A DNA stretch of 64,000 nucleotides, taken from the NCBI GenBank assembly GCA_009731375.1, contig BJOX01000260.1, forward strand, positions 660,739-724,738, read 5' to 3'. The notes under the pieces are model-generated. The model was not told where the DNA came from and searched no databases. It worked only from the letters and a program-made list of their open reading frames with translations. This stretch comes from Paulinella micropora. Taxonomy: Eukaryota > Cercozoa > Imbricatea > Euglyphida. Made by a program: the position numbers and the translations under genes. Positions 9,830 to 18,562 of the stretch are shown here, piece after piece. The stretch's first letter is position 1; each line of letters opens with the position of its first letter.

Positions 9830-12800
9830 TTAATTACAGCTGAAGCCCCCCGCCGTGTTGGTGCAGCTTTGGCCCAAGAGGCAGTTGTGCGTGCCAAGCT
9901 GGCACTCGTTCACGTCGTCGCAGGTGCTTTCCTGCTCTAACAAGTCGGCGCTGAACCTGCCTCCTGCTTGGCCTGTGCAGTGCGCCTGCCCCCCCGCGGG
10001 CAGACGCTGGTACGCAGCGGGCAGGATAAACCGCAGCTTGGACCAATACAGGCCGCCCAGCACCAGCGCGTCTGGCTGTACGAAACGCACCGCAACGGTT
10101 AGCCCCTCGATGCTGCTCTGAGGGGTGCCCCAGGGGCCGGCGGAGGCATACACCGTGGTCCAGCTCAGGCCGCCGTCGTTGGAGCCCACCACGCGCAGCG
10201 CCGCCAGCCAGTACAACGGCCCGTTCTCCGCTGGCTGATAGGGAAAGAGCGACAGGACCCTCAGCCCCGCGTGCCGGGAGCTGGCGGTGGAGGTGAGTTC
10301 CAGGTACTCGCCGCGCACGCCGGCCGGCTGGCCGTCGACGTTCATCGTCAGAGCGGCGTTGGCAGTCGCGTCTCCGACGCAGGCAAGCGAGCTGGCGCCA
10401 GCCGAACCGTTGCCGTACGTGCTCGGTGCGCTGATCCACCCCCCGGCCCCAGTATCGGCGGCGGTGCTGTTGTTGCTGGACGCGCTCAGTAGCCAGCCCA
10501 CCGTCGTCGCCCCGCCCACCGAGGTTGGCGGGGCGAGCTTCAGCTGATACATAGCCTGCCGGGCTACGTATCCCGCCGCACAAGCGCAAGTAAAACTGCC
10601 CACGGTGTTGGTACATCGCTGGTTGGCCGCGCAGTCGTGCGTGCCCAGCTGGCACTCGTCCACGTCCTCGCAGCCCGGCAGCAGGGCTGCCGGGGCGTAG
10701 CCCAGCATGCATTCGCAGGCAAAGCTCCCCACAGTGTTGGTACAGCGCTGGTCCCCGCTGCAGGAGGGCGTGTTGGCACAGCCGCCGTCCATGTCCTGGC
10801 AGACACGCCGCAGTTCCAACAACAGTGGGTTCAGGCGACCGAGCGCCACCTGCCCCGTGCAACCCAGCGCCACCGGCACTACAAAACGGAACCTGTTCCA
10901 GTACCGGCCGTCCAGCGGCCGGCCCGCGCGCCCGCTGCTGAGCCCCCAGGCCTTAGCGGGCTCTAGGGGGCTGCCCGCGTACACGGTGGTCCAGCTGGCA
11001 CCGCCGTCGTTCGAGCCCAGTATGTGCAGCCTAGCCGCCGAGCTGGCGCCGGCTCCGCTGTCGGGCCCGGCGCCAGAGCCGGGGTACACCTCGACTTGGG
11101 CCAGCCCAGCCCTATCCAACGGAGAACCGGCACTGAGCTCTAGGTATTCGCCGGAGAGACGGCCGCCTCCTTCCGGGCGGCCGTCTATGTTGCTTGTCCA
11201 CGCGGCCGCCGAGGTCGCGTTGGCCGCGCAGGCGAGCGCGCCCTGCCCTGCCCCCGCCGCAGCGGTAGTGTCGTAGGTGCCCAGCGCACTGGTCCACGGC
11301 CCAGCCCCGTCCGCGTCGGGGAGCGGCGCCAGCTCTGCGCCCCCAGGCGCGCTGCTAGAGAAAGAGGCGCGCAGCCGCCAACCCCTGAGCACGAGCTGTT
11401 GTAGCACAAACGTAGGCGGCCCCGCGTCGCTGGCACACTCGTCCACGTCCTGGCAATCCGGCCCCGCCGCGGCGTATCCCACCGGGCAATCACAGCGGAA
11501 GCCGCCGGCCGTGTTCACACAGTGCCTGTCGCCGCCGCAATCGTGCGCCGCAGCGGCGCACTCATCCACGTCCCAACAGGCCCCCGGCCTTTGCTCTAAC
11601 AAACGGGGGTTCAGGCGCCCCAGCGCCACCTGCTCCGTACAGGCCGGCACAAGGCCCCCCACACCCGGCTCGCTGCTCTGGTACGCCGCCGTGAAAATAA
11701 AACGGAACCTACTCCAAAACTGCCCGCCCAGCACTGCATCAGCGCTGCGCCCGGCGCTGATGCCCAGGCCGCCCAGCGCAATCGTGTCGTTGTACACGGT
11801 GCTCCAGCTCTGCCCTCCGTCGTTCGAGCCCACCACATGCAGCGCCGCTATCGAATAGAGCGGAGCCCCCGCAAAAGCACTGAACGGCCAGAGCTCGACC
11901 CCCACCAGCCCCGCCCGCCGCGTATCGTCGCTGCTGCTCAGCTCCAGGTACTCGCCGCGCACACCCTCTGGCACACCCTCCACGCCAAATGTCAGCGCCG
12001 CTGCGGGTGTCGTGTGCCCCGCACAGTCATAGGTGCCCCACGCGCTAGCCCACGCCGTTGCGCTGTTGGCGTCCAGGGCCTGCGGCGGGGAGGTGCCCCT
12101 CCAGCTGCTGGAAGCGCTCAGCGTCCACACATTGCCCCCGGAGGCTTCCGCCCCGGCCGCAGGCAGCCCCAGCGTGTACGGCGACGCTACGTGTCTCCAC
12201 GCGTAGCCAGCGGGGCAGTTCGGGCTCAACGGCGCCGAGCCAGAACTAGAACTGTCAGAACCGGACCACGACGACGACGACCAGTCGTAATAGGAAGACG
12301 ACGACGAAGAAGACGAGTCGTCGGGGGGCCACAAAGACGGCGTCGCCGTCTCGCTCGCCGTCTCGCTCGCCGTCGCGCTCGCCGTCGCGCTTGCCGTCTC
12401 AGTCGCCGCCCGCGCACTAGTGCTACTACTACTAGTACTACTAGTACTGGTAGAGGGAAGAGGGGAGGTACTAGCACTAGCACTGATACTGGTACTGGAA
12501 GAAGGAAGCGGAGAAGAGGAAGGGTTCTGCGGCGGGGTGTTCTCGAAAAGCCCCGCCCGCGAAGCGTTCTCCGGTACTCCCCAGCCTGTGATTTGGCTCT
12601 GGTCCGCGAAACTACTGGCGCCGTAAAACATAAAATCAAAGTTTTGTAGGTTCGGGGCCCGCCAGCTACTAAGGTCCGCATTAAAACTCTTTGCACCCAT
12701 AAACATGTAGCTCGCGTCCCGTAAACTACGCACGTCCCACTCTAGCCTGCTGACTTGAAGCTCGGCCGCGTTTAAAAAGGCACCGCTCGCGTTCTGCAAG

Positions 12801-13621
12801 GACGAAGTGTTCAGATCGCCCAAACCCGGAATCACAGACGAAACACTGCCCGCAAAAGCCAGCGCCAGGCTTGTCACTCGCGACGTATCCCAGCCCTGCA
12901 CATCCGGCGCCACACCCGGGGACCACGCCGCCAAACCTGTCAGGTCCTCGGCGTCACGCACCCTCAGACCTGCCAAGCTGGTGCGCAGCTCAGACCCACC
13001 AAGCTCCGAAAAAGAATAGCTCCAGTTACGTACCAGCTCGGCGCCCTGGAGCTCACCAAGGGGCGGCAACTGCAGCAATTCGCGCGCCCTGTAGAAATGA
13101 TGCCCGCCTTCTCGGGCAGGCTCGACCCCGCCCCACTGCAGAATCCGGCGCAAAGACGTCGAGTTCCCGTTGCGCTCCCGCCACTCTGGTGTCAGGGCCC
13201 AACCAAGCACCGGACCCCTCGCGTGTACCTCAAACGTTCCCGCTCGAGCGTACACGTGTCGGCAACGACCGTTCTCGCCGGGGCACACACTACTCGTTCC
13301 GTCCCCCCAATCGACCTCGTACTCGTCTGTCACACGCAGCTGCTGCTGCTGCTGCTGCTCCAGCATTATTCGCCCCCGCCTCCTCCTCCTTGTGCTTGCA
13401 GGGGTCGGGGTCGGAGCGGCAGGCATTTCCCAAGTAACGCCGCCGCCAGTAGCTTCCACGCTCAAAATCAGCGGCTCCCCCGCGGGGCCTGCCCTTTTCC
13501 AGCCGCACCAAAAGGGCCCCGCTGGGGAGCGGAGTCCCCAGCTCAACCACACACCTAGTAGCAGCAGGCTTAGTCTCGTCCACATTTTTGGCCACACCTT
13601 CCTCCCCAAACACACACACAC
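9830..13621 (-). CDS. Secreted PKD / BspA-like / discoidin-like / EGF repeat protein
   Basis: A 1263-codon reading frame. The more likely start is the internal ATG at 13588, which opens directly on a signal peptide (MWTRLSLLLLGVWLSWG). Domains in order: a PKD-like segment (VDWGDGT...HVYARAGTFEVHARG, ~residues 100-135); a DUF285/BspA-like repeat region (SYMFMGAKSFNADLSSW, FDFMFYGASSFA, ~220-345); a Ser/Thr low-complexity stalk with (S)n and TETASA repeats; then three discoidin-like (F5/8 type C-like) domains, each with a VGSNDGGxSWTTVY signature and RFVxPxA...QVALGRLNP, interleaved with calcium-binding-type EGF repeats (DVDEC...CxNTxGSFxCxC). The last EGF is cut short after GGFSCN. Such architectures are typical of adhesion proteins. 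Cell-surface binding is inferred. Convergent with the Cys-rich glycoprotein gene. Confidence 0.75.
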   Translation of the reverse strand: MCVCLGRKVWPKMWTRLSLLLLGVWLSWGLRSPAGPFWCGWKRAGPAGEPLILSVEATGGGVTWEMPAAPTPTPASTRRRRRGRIMLEQQQQQQLRVTDEYEVDWGDGTSSVCPGENGRCRHVYARAGTFEVHARGPVLGWALTPEWRERNGNSTSLRRILQWGGVEPAREGGHHFYRARELLQLPPLGELQGAELVRNWSYSFSELGGSELRTSLAGLRVRDAEDLTGLAAWSPGVAPDVQGWDTSRVTSLALAFAGSVSSVIPGLGDLNTSSLQNASGAFLNAAELQVSRLEWDVRSLRDASYMFMGAKSFNADLSSWRAPNLQNFDFMFYGASSFADQSQITGWGVPENASRAGLFENTPPQNPSSSPLPSSSTSISASASTSPLPSTSTSSTSSSSTSARAATETASATASATASETASETATPSLWPPDDSSSSSSSSYYDWSSSSWSGSDSSSSGSAPLSPNCPAGYAWRHVASPYTLGLPAAGAEASGGNVWTLSASSSWRGTSPPQALDANSATAWASAWGTYDCAGHTTPAAALTFGVEGVPEGVRGEYLELSSSDDTRRAGLVGVELWPFSAFAGAPLYSIAALHVVGSNDGGQSWSTVYNDTIALGGLGISAGRSADAVLGGQFWSRFRFIFTAAYQSSEPGVGGLVPACTEQVALGRLNPRLLEQRPGACWDVDECAAAAHDCGGDRHCVNTAGGFRCDCPVGYAAAGPDCQDVDECASDAGPPTFVLQQLVLRGWRLRASFSSSAPGGAELAPLPDADGAGPWTSALGTYDTTAAAGAGQGALACAANATSAAAWTSNIDGRPEGGGRLSGEYLELSAGSPLDRAGLAQVEVYPGSGAGPDSGAGASSAARLHILGSNDGGASWTTVYAGSPLEPAKAWGLSSGRAGRPLDGRYWNRFRFVVPVALGCTGQVALGRLNPLLLELRRVCQDMDGGCANTPSCSGDQRCTNTVGSFACECMLGYAPAALLPGCEDVDECQLGTHDCAANQRCTNTVGSFTCACAAGYVARQAMYQLKLAPPTSVGGATTVGWLLSASSNNSTAADTGAGGWISAPSTYGNGSAGASSLACVGDATANAALTMNVDGQPAGVRGEYLELTSTASSRHAGLRVLSLFPYQPAENGPLYWLAALRVVGSNDGGLSWTTVYASAGPWGTPQSSIEGLTVAVRFVQPDALVLGGLYWSKLRFILPAAYQRLPAGGQAHCTGQAGGRFSADLLEQESTCDDVNECQLGTHNCLLGQSCTNTAGGFSCN

Positions 13622-13858
13622 TCAAAAGGAAAGGGACTGTCTCTTCTTTAGAGACAAGGGGGAGGGGGACAGAGAGGCAAGAAAGGGGAGGAAGCAGATA
13701 GGAAGAAGGAGAAGGGAGGAGCAACGAGGAGGGAGAGCGGGGGAGGGGGGGGGGGGGGGGGGGGGGGGGGAGGGGGNNNNNNNNNNGGATGGCGGTTGCT
13801 GGGGTAGCCGGGCAGCCGGCGGTTTTAAGGGATCTCAGATCAGAGGCGAGAGCTTGGT
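13622..13858. other. Purine-rich divergent intergenic region with G-run and 10-N gap
   Basis: About 150 bp of A/G-only sequence ends in a G-homopolymer of ~30 bases (13744-13776), then 10 N (13777-13786). It lies between the divergent starts of the discoidin/EGF gene and the zinc-finger gene. TTTTAAGG at 13822-13829 is a weak TATA-like element for the latter. Confidence 0.6.
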
Positions 13859-14362
13859 ATGGAGGCGCCCCCCGCACACGACTACTGGCTCGGGTTAGAG
13901 CTTGAGCCTCCAGCGTTACCCAAGCTAAGGCCACTAGCCTTAGCTTTCACGGAGGATCTCCTCCTTGGCAGCCTCCAGCCTCCCACAAGCATCACTGCCA
14001 TACGACCGAAAAAACATGTCTGCAGAGACTGCGGCTACGCCTTTGCGCAATCCGGCGAACTCACCGTCCACCGACGACGCAAGCACACAGGCGAAAAGCC
14101 TTTTTGCTGTCCGCATTGCCCCAAAGGCTTTCCGGTCGCCAGTCAGCTCAAGCTACACCTGCGAAAACACACAGGACAGAGGCCTTTTACTTGCCAGCAC
14201 TGTCCACGCGCCTTTCCTGCTCTAAGCCAGCTGCGGATTCACATCAGGCGCATGCATTTGGCAGAAAAGTCTTTTGTCTGCTCGTCCTGTGGACGAGCTT
14301 TCTTCAGCAAAAGCCTCCTTGTGTCGCACACGCGGCGGAAGCACATCTCTCCCCTCCCTTAG
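13859..14362 (+). CDS. Four-finger C2H2 zinc-finger protein
   Basis: 167 residues. Four consecutive TFIIIA-type fingers: C55/C58/H71/H76, C84/C87/H100/H104, C112/C115/H128/H133 and C141/C144/H157/H162. Canonical TGEKPF and TGQRPF linkers join the first three. The ~50-residue N-terminal part is Leu/Pro-rich and could be an interaction or activation segment. The protein should bind DNA in the nucleus as a sequence-specific regulator. It is the first ATG after a TTTTAAGG element. C2H2 proteins of this regular type are common in eukaryotes, so host capture is possible. Confidence 0.9.
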   Translation: MEAPPAHDYWLGLELEPPALPKLRPLALAFTEDLLLGSLQPPTSITAIRPKKHVCRDCGYAFAQSGELTVHRRRKHTGEKPFCCPHCPKGFPVASQLKLHLRKHTGQRPFTCQHCPRAFPALSQLRIHIRRMHLAEKSFVCSSCGRAFFSKSLLVSHTRRKHISPLP

Positions 14363-14491
14363 CTCAACAGGTAGACTTCCCCCCCCTGCGGGGGAGAAGA
14401 AGGGGGGAGGGGGGCGAGGAGAACAAACCCCCCCCCCCTTCCCTTATCCACTCACTCACTCACACACTCGCGACCATCATCACTTTTTGTG

Positions 14492-15607
14492 ATGATGTCT
14501 TCTATCATGACCATCACCTTTCAAAGCCCCGAGACTGCCTTGGGGCCCGGCAGTCTATGCGCAGGGCTTACGGGCGACGATCTCCATGCAATCCAGCGAA
14601 GGGCTTCACAGCTGGGCTGCAATACCGAGATGTTTAATTTGCGAAAGCTGGGAATCCCGCCAGAACTTGGCAGCACAGCCAACGACGGCTGTGGGCAGCC
14701 TCAAGGGCGACGCGACGACGCGTTGCTCTTGGTGATGCGTGAAGGCGCACGGCAGTTGCTCACTCTGGGGGAACTTGTGAGCGGAGAAGTCGGCAAACCC
14801 GAAAAGGACAATGTTAAGTTTCTGGAGAACGAGCTGCTGAAGCTCGAATGGGACACCACGTCGGCGGCCAAGTGCCGCGGGAAGGGCAGGTCGCGGCTGC
14901 CCGGCAGCGCCTGTCTAGACTTTGGTGAAACTGACGCAGGGCCCAACTATTGGCACAAAAGGGCTACCACTGTTGCTTTGGACAAGCTCCCGGGACTTTC
15001 CAGACTTAAGCGCGGGATCGAGGGGCTGGTTCCCGAGCTCGGCCGCCCCCTGATAGCTCGCGGCAGTTTGTACCCTAATCGACACAGCTACGGGGTCTAT
15101 CCTCACGGGCACGCGAGAAGTTTGGGGGCCGTCGGTCTAAGGCTCGGGCCCGCCCTGGAAATGCAATGGCACTGGTATCTGCATAAAACACCCTTGGGCT
15201 GCCGGGTCTCTATTCGCCTGGAGCGCGGCGATCTGTACATCATGTCCGCCGAGAGCGCCGGCTCGCAGTGGCAACAGACTTCCATCCCCACTCTCCGGCA
15301 CGCCGAGGGCGGATATAAATACGTCCAATTTACCGCACCCGTACCCAGACGTTCCAAGAAAAGAAAGGTCCTGCCACGGCAGGGCGAGCAGCCGGCTCCC
15401 CCTGCCGTGGTGAGCCGCCCTCTGTCCCCCCCGCCACCGCCACCACCGGAGATTCACCCGCCGCCCAGCCACCCCCGGCCTTTGTGTTGCTCACACCCCC
15501 CTCCACCTCTCAAGAATGGGCATGGGAAAACCCTGCATCCTCCACCAAAGACGAAGACCTTCTGTAAAAACAAGTTTTTCTTTTGTTCCTTCGTTTTTTT
15601 TTATTAA
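14492..15607 (+). CDS. 2OG-Fe(II) oxygenase-like (AlkB-type fold) protein with basic NLS-like tail
   Basis: 371 codons from the first ATG. The middle region matches a double-stranded beta-helix family found in protists and giant viruses: YGVYPHGHAR..GLRLGPALEMQWHWY..., then LERGDLYIMS, and TLRHAEGGYKY. In relatives the first motif is usually HGD(A/G)ER, giving the HxD iron ligands; here the Asp position reads His (HGH). The distal H of LRHAEG is present. Activity is therefore uncertain. A PRRSKKRKV cluster at about 15342-15368 looks like a nuclear localisation signal. The C-terminus is Pro-rich then Phe/Lys-rich and may be non-homologous read-through into the trailer. Confidence 0.5.
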   Translation: MMSSIMTITFQSPETALGPGSLCAGLTGDDLHAIQRRASQLGCNTEMFNLRKLGIPPELGSTANDGCGQPQGRRDDALLLVMREGARQLLTLGELVSGEVGKPEKDNVKFLENELLKLEWDTTSAAKCRGKGRSRLPGSACLDFGETDAGPNYWHKRATTVALDKLPGLSRLKRGIEGLVPELGRPLIARGSLYPNRHSYGVYPHGHARSLGAVGLRLGPALEMQWHWYLHKTPLGCRVSIRLERGDLYIMSAESAGSQWQQTSIPTLRHAEGGYKYVQFTAPVPRRSKKRKVLPRQGEQPAPPAVVSRPLSPPPPPPPEIHPPPSHPRPLCCSHPPPPLKNGHGKTLHPPPKTKTFCKNKFFFCSFVFFY

Positions 15608-15615
15608 TTAAAAGT

Positions 15616-17094
15616 TCACTCATCGTACAGTCCATAGTGATAATAGCGCGGGTCACTGAGCTTGGGCTGCCCCAAAGTTATGCGGGGCTCGTCGCTGTCT
15701 GCCCAGTACTCGTCCAAGGCTAAAGAGTAAAGCTCCGCCAGAAAATGCTGCCCTTCAGGGCAATAGGCCTGCAAGGGGTCTTCCTCCCAGACACACACGT
15801 CGGATTTGGCAAACTGACGTAAGAGGTCAATCTCTCGGAAAAGCAGCGTATTCTCCTTGCTCTGCAGAAACTCCAGGAATGGGACAGAGTAAGTGCAGCC
15901 CGGGTGCGTGCCCCCCCCGCACCCCCCGGCGGGGACACGCAGGACCAGGTCGGCGCGACCCGCCCCTTGGCCCTCGCGCTCTATCTTGACCTGTTCCAGA
16001 ATCTGCCCCCGCGCGGCGTACCGAACAAACTCGGCCGCGCGGGGGTTGAAAAACGCTCGCAAGGCCGCGCAATTTTGTGCCCCGCCCGCGCCCGCCCCGT
16101 GCCTGTGGTTTACGTACGCCCGCAGCGCCGCCTTGTAGCTCTCTAGACAACTGCGCAGAGGAGCGCCGCCCTGCACGCTGCGAGAGCGAGGGGGGGGCTC
16201 CCCCCGGACCCACGAGCTCCAGAAGGCCCACCCTTCTTCGCAATAGCTCTCCAGCGATTCCCACAGCTCGGGCTCGTACGTCCGACGGGCCAGCTCCACC
16301 AGCGGTCGCAGCACCTCGGGCGGGGGTTCCCCCGCCCTGCACAAAATCCTCTTCCATCTAAGCGGCTCCGCGGCGCTCTGGCACGTCACCACACACACCC
16401 CGCCCGGGGCTTGCCGGCTGCGCAGCAACCTGGCGTGTCGCGGAAAATACTTCTCCTCGCGCCCCCGGCTGCTCGACAGCAGCCGCAACGTGACCGCACG
16501 CTCCACAGCCGTGCGGTTAAAGGCGGCACACAACGCTTTGCACCTGCCGCTCTCCACACACAAGCCACAACCACCACCCTCCGAACAGTCCTCCAATTCC
16601 AACTCCTGCGCGTCTACAAACACCCGGGCCGTCTTCTCGCAGTCGCACGGCACGGGGGCCGTGTGGCTATGCTCTACGTACGCAGCAAAAAGCTCTTTGC
16701 TAAACAGCACCGGCAGGATCGAAGGGCCACGCGTCCAGGAACCCCAAAATAGCTTGCCCTTGTCGCAGTAATATTCCAGGTCTTCCCACAAATCCTGCGT
16801 TTCGGTCGCCTGCGCTAACTGCCAGAGCTTTCTCAACGCGCCCCGCGCTGCCCCTCGCTCGCAGGACACTAGTAGTTTCCAGTTCTGCGGAGCAGTGATC
16901 TGTTGACAGGCTACCAGGCACGTCGGGCCGCCGTGGGGCACGAGCCCCACGGCGTACGCACGTCTGGGTCTATAGTCCTCCAGCCGCCCACTCGTCCGGG
17001 AAGGCAGCTGCACCACTACTCCGCTTATGGCATTGGCTCTGAACACGGCACAGTGGCTGGTGACGCAGCGCCGCCGCGCCAGACACGGCGTGCA
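15616..17094 (-). CDS. Unrecognised protein with duplicated Cys-containing module; N-terminus in gap
   Basis: Open from the gap edge (17094) to the stop at 15616, about 490 residues. No known family. It contains two copies of a ~150-residue module: C...CxxxFxxxA..., then (V/L)xCQ...WKxxxxC...LWExLExYCxxGxxFWxSWxRG, around 16960-16700 and 16550-16190. A C-terminal region follows with no similarity that I recognise, ending YYHYGLYDE. No signal peptide or membrane segment is visible in the sequenced part. The start codon lies in the 400-N gap. Tail-to-tail with the oxygenase-like gene, only 8 bp away. Confidence 0.6.
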   Translation of the reverse strand, partial: CTPCLARRRCVTSHCAVFRANAISGVVVQLPSRTSGRLEDYRPRRAYAVGLVPHGGPTCLVACQQITAPQNWKLLVSCERGAARGALRKLWQLAQATETQDLWEDLEYYCDKGKLFWGSWTRGPSILPVLFSKELFAAYVEHSHTAPVPCDCEKTARVFVDAQELELEDCSEGGGCGLCVESGRCKALCAAFNRTAVERAVTLRLLSSSRGREEKYFPRHARLLRSRQAPGGVCVVTCQSAAEPLRWKRILCRAGEPPPEVLRPLVELARRTYEPELWESLESYCEEGWAFWSSWVRGEPPPRSRSVQGGAPLRSCLESYKAALRAYVNHRHGAGAGGAQNCAALRAFFNPRAAEFVRYAARGQILEQVKIEREGQGAGRADLVLRVPAGGCGGGTHPGCTYSVPFLEFLQSKENTLLFREIDLLRQFAKSDVCVWEEDPLQAYCPEGQHFLAELYSLALDEYWADSDEPRITLGQPKLSDPRYYHYGLYDE

Positions 17095-17494
17095 NNNNNN
17101 NNNNNNNNNNNNNNNNNNNNNNNNNNNNNNNNNNNNNNNNNNNNNNNNNNNNNNNNNNNNNNNNNNNNNNNNNNNNNNNNNNNNNNNNNNNNNNNNNNNN
17201 NNNNNNNNNNNNNNNNNNNNNNNNNNNNNNNNNNNNNNNNNNNNNNNNNNNNNNNNNNNNNNNNNNNNNNNNNNNNNNNNNNNNNNNNNNNNNNNNNNNN
17301 NNNNNNNNNNNNNNNNNNNNNNNNNNNNNNNNNNNNNNNNNNNNNNNNNNNNNNNNNNNNNNNNNNNNNNNNNNNNNNNNNNNNNNNNNNNNNNNNNNNN
17401 NNNNNNNNNNNNNNNNNNNNNNNNNNNNNNNNNNNNNNNNNNNNNNNNNNNNNNNNNNNNNNNNNNNNNNNNNNNNNNNNNNNNNNNNNNNNNN
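17095..17494. other. Assembly gap (400 N)
   Basis: Unsequenced. It hides the 5' ends of two divergent genes (15616-17094 minus; oxygenase-like plus). It is followed by G12 and long C-runs (17495-17546) that form a G/C palindrome. Confidence 0.95.
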
Positions 17495-17657
17495 GGGGGG
17501 GGGGGCCCCCCCCCCCCCCCCACAACCCCCCCCCCCCCCCCCCCCCGCTGTCGTCGGTGGGGAGGGGGGGGATGCCCCCCCCACCTCCGTTCTCCGTTCA
17601 GCCCCCCGCGGCAGCGGGGGGCTGAACGCAAAAAAAAAACACACACACACACGCTAT

Positions 17658-18143
17658 GCAGCGTGCGCCAGCGAGCCAGCCCGCCAGACCGCACAAGAGG
17701 CCCAAGCTCAGCGGCAGCTCTTCGACCCACAGGGGCTCGTCTGGTACATGCCGCACGTAAGCGCGGGGTCTGTGCTCCTCTTCGATTCGGCGCTGACGCA
17801 CACCAACATACCCGCACGCTGCTGCAGGGCCCCCAAGCCCCCGGACCCGACTCGCAGCCCCTGGCTACGGGTGGCGGCCTTTGTCAACCTCGTCCCGACC
17901 TCGCTCTTGGGCCAGGCGGAGCTCGCCAAGGTACGCCGCGATCGCGAAGACTTCGTGCGGCGGGGGGCACAGACCAATCACTACGTGACCTACGACAGCG
18001 CTGGCAAACCCATGGCTATCACGCAGCAGCTGGCCTACCCCCGCCACAAGTCCTTCCGGCCCCTGCAGAGCTGTGCGCTCCCCGCCGAGACCATCCTGAC
18101 AGACTATGCAGCCTTGGTGCTCGGCACGGGGGGGCTGCGCTAA
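17658..18143 (+). CDS. PhyH-like 2-oxoglutarate oxygenase, C-terminal part
   Basis: The C-terminal ~160 residues are clear. GLVWYMPHVSAGSVLLFDSALTHTNIP followed by RVAAFVNLVPTS is the second half of a phytanoyl-CoA-dioxygenase-type jelly roll (distal iron-ligand His in LTHTN, co-substrate-binding Arg in LRVAAF). A polar tail ends at TAA 18141-18143. The upstream frame runs open through AARQTAQEAQAQRQLFDP to about 17650; the true start and the HxD motif are in low-complexity sequence or the gap. An internal ATG at 17748 exists but would delete a conserved strand. Substrate unknown. Confidence 0.45.
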   Translation, partial: AACASEPARQTAQEAQAQRQLFDPQGLVWYMPHVSAGSVLLFDSALTHTNIPARCCRAPKPPDPTRSPWLRVAAFVNLVPTSLLGQAELAKVRRDREDFVRRGAQTNHYVTYDSAGKPMAITQQLAYPRHKSFRPLQSCALPAETILTDYAALVLGTGGLR

Positions 18144-18562
18144 AAAACCGACCAGAAACGTGTATATTTTATTTTCAATTAATAAAAAAACAAAATTTTT
18201 TCTCTCTTAATATAAACAGCATGGCCATGCGTGCTTTTGTCGGAGCTCATTTCGACTTTTCTTCCCCTTCTCCCCTCCTCCTCCTCCTCCTCTTTCGCCC
18301 GCTCTGCGCGTCCAACGCCGCGGCACCACCCTGCTCTCTCCCCCCCCAGCATTGGAAAGAAAAAAAAAACGAGGGGAAGGGGAACAGAGGGGGCGGGGGG
18401 GGGGGGGGGGGGCCCCCCCCCCCCCCCCCCCCCCCTTTTTTACCCGTTGTCCCCCCGTCCCCCGCTCCCTCCCCTCGCACCCCCCTTCTTCCCCTCCTCA
18501 TTCCCTCCCAAAAAATTAAGTGAGGCTGCTTTTTGCGCGACCCCCCCCCCCCAGAAGGAGCT
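18144..18562. other. Intergenic spacer with poly(G)-poly(C) palindrome
   Basis: Contains AT-rich AATTAATAAAAAAAC (probable poly(A) region, 18177-18192), a pyrimidine-rich block, a purine block, and a nearly perfect G20-C25 palindrome (18398-18435). The upstream cassette described separately lies before the next gene. No convincing coding sequence. Confidence 0.7.
18443..18541 (+). promoter_or_regulatory. Shared upstream cassette, copy A (before Cys-rich glycoprotein B)
   Basis: About 100 bp closely matching 20666-20763: CCCGTCCCCCG, CCCTCCCCTCGCACCCCC, CTTCTTCCCCTCCTCATTCC, then AAAATTAAGT and GCTTTTTGCGCGAC. In both places it ends 20-22 bp before the start codon. Conservation and position suggest a promoter; AAAATTAAGT would be the TATA-like or initiator element. 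Confidence 0.55.

Noticed and set aside
17027-18523. Long plus-strand frame spanning the 400-N gap and G/C homopolymers
   Set aside because: Most of it is N, poly-Gly/Pro and tail sequence; the real protein in this stretch (PhyH-like) is in a different frame.
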